From contig OX419760.1 of assembly GCA_948567375.1 (NCBI GenBank), positions 32,302,001-32,366,000 of the forward strand: a stretch of DNA of 64,000 bases, in the 5' to 3' direction. Position 1 is the first letter of the stretch, and each line of letters starts with the position of its first letter. A program made the position numbers and the translations under genes. Shown here piece after piece: positions 59,834 through 64,000 of the stretch. Origin of the DNA: Lunularia cruciata. Taxonomy: Eukaryota > Streptophyta > Marchantiopsida > Lunulariales > Lunulariaceae. Under the pieces are notes generated by a model that ran no database searches, had not been told where the DNA came from, and saw nothing but the letters and a program-made list of their open reading frames with translations.

Positions 59834-60099
59834 TTCAAAAATCAAAATTTGATTATATCTACTTTATACATAAAATATAATAATTTCAAGTGAGAAAAAG
59901 CTAATTATAAATAAAAATATGCTATAAATAACACACATTTAGAAATTCATAGGATATTATAGAATTCAAAAATAAAAATTTGATTATATCTACTTTATAC
60001 ATAAAATATAATAATTTCAAGTGAGAAAAAGCTAATTATAAATAAAAAGATGTGTGCTATAAATAACACACATTTAGAAATTCATAGGATATTATAGAA
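59834..60099 (+). repeat. Tandem duplication, unit 131-135 bp
   Basis: 59834-59964 and 59965-60099 are nearly identical (GATTATATCTACTTTATACA, ACACACATTTAGAAATTCAT). They differ by a 4-bp insertion and one or two bases. The second copy runs into the decayed LTR at its right. Confidence 0.92.
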
Positions 60100-62337
60100 G
60101 CATCCGAGAAGCTTCTTGAAGTTAGAAACTCCCAAAGGATTGAATACTTTATATGTTAATTTATAGCTAGCTTAACTTGTACTCCAAGAAAGAGTACTTG
60201 TATTATACTCAAAAAGAAACATCTTTGGGAGCATCAGTTGGAATCTTGTACTTAGTTTACCTATAAATACCAAGGCCTCTTTTTAACCCAAGCATTTGTA
60301 GTTTCACTAAGTTAATGAGTTTGAATTGATCTTCCATTCTCCTATTTCTCCTCTTTATGTATTACATTGGTATTAGAGTCTTTCAATTGCAAGTTTTCAA
60401 TTGATTTCCCACTTCTACTATTTTCTTCCTTGGTCTCTTATATTGATATCAAAGCAAGAATGAGATAGATGCAATTAATGGACCATCAAATTAGTTTCCA
60501 CCAAACCATTGAACTCTTTGTATCCATATACTACCAAAGTATCATTTTTAGCAACTAATCATTGTATGATTTGGCCATGCATCCTTGAATGCAAGCATCT
60601 TGTTTGATGAATCATTTGTCCTTTTGATTTTGACTTATATAGAGCAATGTACATGTTGCACCTACATATTAACTTAAATATATTTATCAGCAATTAGTTT
60701 AGTGAAGCAATAGTCATGGTGGCAAACATAAGAATGCTTGAAGTTATCATTGTTATGCAATAGAAAATTGAACATCTTATTTACTTATTGGAATATAAAG
60801 AAGTGCAATAACATGAACAAATTGGATTTAGTAACTCTTTAATAAAAATAAGATCAAGTTAAATTCATGAAATCATAGATATTTGAATGCAAGCTTTTAT
60901 TGATGCAATAGAGAATTTTGTATTTTATTGTGAGCACTGTTTTGAAGTGAAAAATCTGGAAGATGATCAAAGAGATACTTTTGGTTTCAAGTCAATTAGA
61001 ATGAATTGCAAAACTATGGTGGTGATTCCAAGTAAAGCAAGTTCAACAATAATTGATTGTTCTAATCTTGATATAGAAAGGCTTCAAAGGTGCAATAATT
61101 GACCGATCCCAAACAATAAATGTTACACAAGTTGCACAAGATTGATTGGAAAAACTGAGGCGCATTAGATCTAAGGAAGAGTTACCTTATCTAGAATACA
61201 ATGATGCAAATATAAGAGATGCATGAAAGAGCAGTTTACTTTTCCTGTTGATGATAGTGGTAAAAGTGCATATTAAATTAGAAATAACCATATGCAAACC
61301 TTAATATTTGAAAGAAGCTATGCAATCATTTGAACACTTCCATTCTTTAGTCATTAAAATTTGATCTTTACTCATACCTTCAAAAACCTACAAACACATC
61401 AAGAATGTGTGGAAAAGCCCATAGCAATAGATATCAATATCATCCAAAAAAGACCACTTAACATTCCAAATTATAAATGATTGAGATAGAATAGTTGTAG
61501 CTTCTAATGTTGCCAAATTGGACAATGCATTACAAAATGTCCAAGTAAGAATTACAAACTTTGACCAATTTCCTAGATGGAGTTTTTAGAGCATGATGGT
61601 AAGAAATTAAAGATTCTAAATAAGATATATCAAGCTATTTATTGAGATAATGATTAAATCCAATTGGAATCAATGCTTGATCTATACCAATCTAATTCAC
61701 TTGCCAAATATGATATTAGATTGTGGTTGTAAGATTGTGGTTAATAATGAGAGTTTTAAGAATAGGAATTATTAGTTTCAAGTAGATGGCATATGCTAGT
61801 ATTGATTCTTAGTTTTGGTCTAATATTGTTTAGTTCTAAACTAGGATACATTGAGGATATATATGTACATACATATATATGTTTTTTCTTTTTTTTTTGC
61901 TAGATGATGAAGCTTGTGTAAAAGACTTCATGCTCATGTTTATGGATTATTTTGAGAGATAAGAGAGAGCTATAATTGTGTAGGAGACTTGGTATAGTTG
62001 TTGGGCTTAAGTATCAATAAAACTTAGAGTATTTCATGGATATAGCCTTAATAGAGGTGAAACACATATCTCTTGTATTGGAAACTCTCATATATGTATC
62101 TTGCATGTATGGTTATAGTCTATGTGCTAATAGTAGAGAGGGTCTTGCATTTTGTTTCTCACAACTAATTGAATTAAGGTTTGGAAAGAGTATGAGATTC
62201 ATAATAATTCCATTACACTACATCATCATTTTAGCTTTTATTAGCTTGAATATCATAGGGTTCAATTTGATTAGGTTCCATAATAAATTCAAGTATAACA
62301 CCGAGGTAAGAATTATTAAGTAAGTTATCTTGCACTT

Positions 62338-62553
62338 TTGAGGAAGATATCTCAAAGAAATCAATCTCAAAATGGGAAGTTCATAAGTGTAGAAGCTATA
62401 GAACAAGTTTTCAAAGAAGATATTTTTGTTTTTTTTATGTGGATCAAATCCATAGTGAAAGAAAAATTTGGTAAGGATAATAAGACTCAAAAAGAAATGA
62501 TAAATCAAATAGTACAAAATTTTGCAAACATATGTAAAAAAGATCTTCCTTAG
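62338..62553 (+). pseudogene. Linker fragment of the decayed element
   Basis: The plus frame is similar to the segment 52079-52396 of the complete copy: one peptide unit, then FFMWIKSIVKEKFG, then VQNFANICKKDLP, the lead-in to RT. The RT itself does not follow. Confidence 0.7.
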
Positions 62554-62981
62554 AGGTATCCTTTTATTTGTAGCTTCTCTAACCAATTTTTCTAAATCTT
62601 GAAGCCTCAAAATAACAAATGAGACCTTCCTTGTTGCTTATTCAAACCCTCTTTTAAATTTACTCAACTACCACCTAATTTGATATATATCTAAATTTGG
62701 TCAACCATTGCTAAATCTCATCATAAATTTGGAATTTTGGAGGGTGACTGCTCTCAAATCTGGTCAATTTGAATTCCTTTACTACCAAATCTGGCCAATG
62801 TCTCCAATCTAGTAGTTGAGGACCTCAAATCTCTAATTTGAGAAGATGGACTTACACTCATTGAGCCAAACCCACTCTAGCACAATGAACCTATAATATA
62901 TTGAGCTATCAAAAGCTAGTGAATGAATATAAGAAACTAAATATAGCAAAAAAGCAGTAGAACTAGCATATATCTAGGAAT

Positions 62982-63341
62982 TCTAACAATGTTCTAGAAG
63001 TATCTAGGAAGCTTCTTGGTAGAAGCACATAGGATTTCTAAGAATGTTCTAAAAGTACACAAGGAACTTCTTAATGATAATCTCCTAAGAGCTTCCCCTA
63101 GATGGAGTAACTTGTATGCAAAGTAAATGCCTAGCTTAGCTTGTATATAAAGTAGATGGCTTGCTTGACTTGCACCCAAGAAATATAACTTCTAAAAGGA
63201 AGCTTGTTTGGATTCTTGTATTTAGCTTCACTATAGATACTAAAGCCAAAGCTCATGCTAAACATTTTAGAGTTTCATCCATTCATTTGAGAGTTCCAAT
63301 ATGATTTTCCCTTCTATTATTTCTCTTCTTAGTCCTTTACA
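62982..63341 (+). repeat. Diverged 3' LTR of the decayed element
   Basis: Similar in layout to the HSE-gypsy LTRs: TAACAATGTTC start, AGGAAGCTTCTTGG, CTTAGCTTG, a TATAGATAC box near 63232, then AAAGCCAAAGCTCATGCTA and the CTTTACA end. The central heat-shock palindrome is not preserved. Confidence 0.75.
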
Positions 63342-63346
63342 AAATC

Positions 63347-63640
63347 CAAGTTTCACTCACTAGTTTTATCCATCATAGTAAGGAGCTTCAAGGATCAATA
63401 TAGAAGAAGTGAGCTCTTTGGAGCTCAACTTTGAGGTATACCTCTCCTTGGGAAGCCAAGGAGTACAACCTAAAAGCACATCTAACGGTATTGTTGGTAC
63501 AAACAATGGTTCTTATGATGCCCACCATCAAGTAAGCCATGAGTAGTTATTGATAAAACAATGGCTACCATTGTACTCATTCTAAAATCCTAGCTAACTA
63601 GCACAGGTGTTGCAAATGTCATGATAGTGCTAATGATGTT
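63347..63640 (-). repeat. Family-B LTR-like repeat, copy 3, partial
   Basis: GAAGTGAGCTCTTTGGAGCT, then GGTATACCTC, and GTTGCAAATGTCATGATAGT match 2442-2890 and 12124-13300 in the same orientation. It is more diverged and lacks the first third. Confidence 0.6.
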
Positions 63641-63789
63641 AGAATTCATAATTCCAAGTTTATACTCAAATATATACCATAGTTTATGGGGTCTTGATCC
63701 CTTATTACATATAAAGGAATACTATGTCTTTCATAAATGATTAGTCAAGGTTTTTTTGGATTTACTTTATACATGAGAAGTGTGATGTC

Positions 63790-64000
63790 TTTGTCAATGT
63801 ATTTACTCTTACCAAATGAGTTAAAAGAGATCAAAAAAACATTGATCAAGTTGTTGGAGAAGGATTTCATACAAAACATCACCTTGGAGAACACCAATGC
63901 TTCTTGAACCATAGAAGGATCTACGGCTTTGATTTTTTATTGGTTATTGTGATCTTAATAAAAAAAGTGAAGAATTTCATATTCATTGCCTCAAGTTGAT
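63790..64000 (+). pseudogene. Ty3/gypsy reverse transcriptase start, truncated by the window edge
   Basis: Plus-strand frames with stops read KEIKKTLIKLLEKDFIQN (about 63828-63880) and, in another frame, SYSLPQVD at the very end. These match the finger of gypsy RT (L-L-E-K-G-F-I, then Y-P-L-P-R-I-D). Whether it belongs to the nearby element remnants cannot be told. Confidence 0.65.

Larger units (their letters stand above)
60088..63341 (+). mobile_element. Decayed HSE-gypsy relative with most of pol deleted
   Basis: The diverged 5' LTR ends at 60366 (TATTACA). One base later is a primer site TGGTATTAGAGT (60368-60379), 10 of 12 matches to the initiator-methionine tRNA site. Gag traces: ENFVFYCEHCFEVKNL at 60887-61000. 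A zinc-knuckle trace CCQIGQCITKCPSK is near 61510-61550. A linker trace (62338-62553) with KFISVEAIEQVFKED runs to IVQNFANICKKDLP. The other LTR is 62982-63341. RT, RNase H and integrase are missing. The 5' LTR start is lost near the tandem duplication. Confidence 0.8.

Overview
The window is nuclear DNA of a land plant. Evidence: GT-AG introns, a plant-type bHLH transcription factor with an ACT-like C-terminus, a CPL1/FIERY2-type CTD phosphatase with two dsRNA-binding domains, a tiny plant-style metallothionein, and abundant Ty3/gypsy and Ty1/copia remnants. A seed-free plant, perhaps a moss or other bryophyte, is my guess from the look of the metallothionein and the bHLH protein. The sequence alone does not settle the species.

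Three spliced genes sit in the middle (about 14-46 kb). (1) A plus-strand bHLH factor of the AMS/TDR-ICE type has coding exons at 18027-18668, 24974-25243, 25417-25587 and 25809-25967, giving 413 residues. Its 6.3-kb first coding intron is packed with a minisatellite, a nested terminal-inverted-repeat (TIR) element and hairpins. (2) A minus-strand metallothionein of 52 residues has three small exons between 29884 and 30583. (3) A minus-strand CPL1-like phosphatase spans 34655-43524 with 17 coding exons and 1050 residues. One of its introns is almost entirely a 1.16-kb TIR element. All splice phases were joined by hand and close correctly. The genes look functionally unrelated: tapetum/sporophyte or stress transcription, metal binding, and RNA polymerase II CTD dephosphorylation.

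Both flanks are retrotransposon graveyards. At 1-1713 is the 3' end of a chromodomain Ty3/gypsy element (called HSE-gypsy here). A structurally complete copy lies on the minus strand at 48825-54468, with LTRs of about 425 bp and a perfect 5-bp target duplication (GGAGC). A solo LTR of the same family lies at 58453-58887 (CAAAT duplication). A strongly decayed, pol-deleted relative lies at about 60.1-63.3 kb. The better preserved LTRs carry a four-pentamer palindromic heat-shock element about 150 bp upstream of a TATA box, so the family looks as if it was, or is, heat-inducible.

A second, different Ty3/gypsy element (minus strand, about 4.5-11 kb) and a copia fragment (3.6-4.4 kb) fill the left flank. 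They lie between two matched repeats of about 438 bp that look like LTRs. One of these repeats was later invaded by another LTR family at 12516-13243, which also occurs as a solo LTR at 55466-56181. No tRNA, rRNA or CRISPR features were seen.
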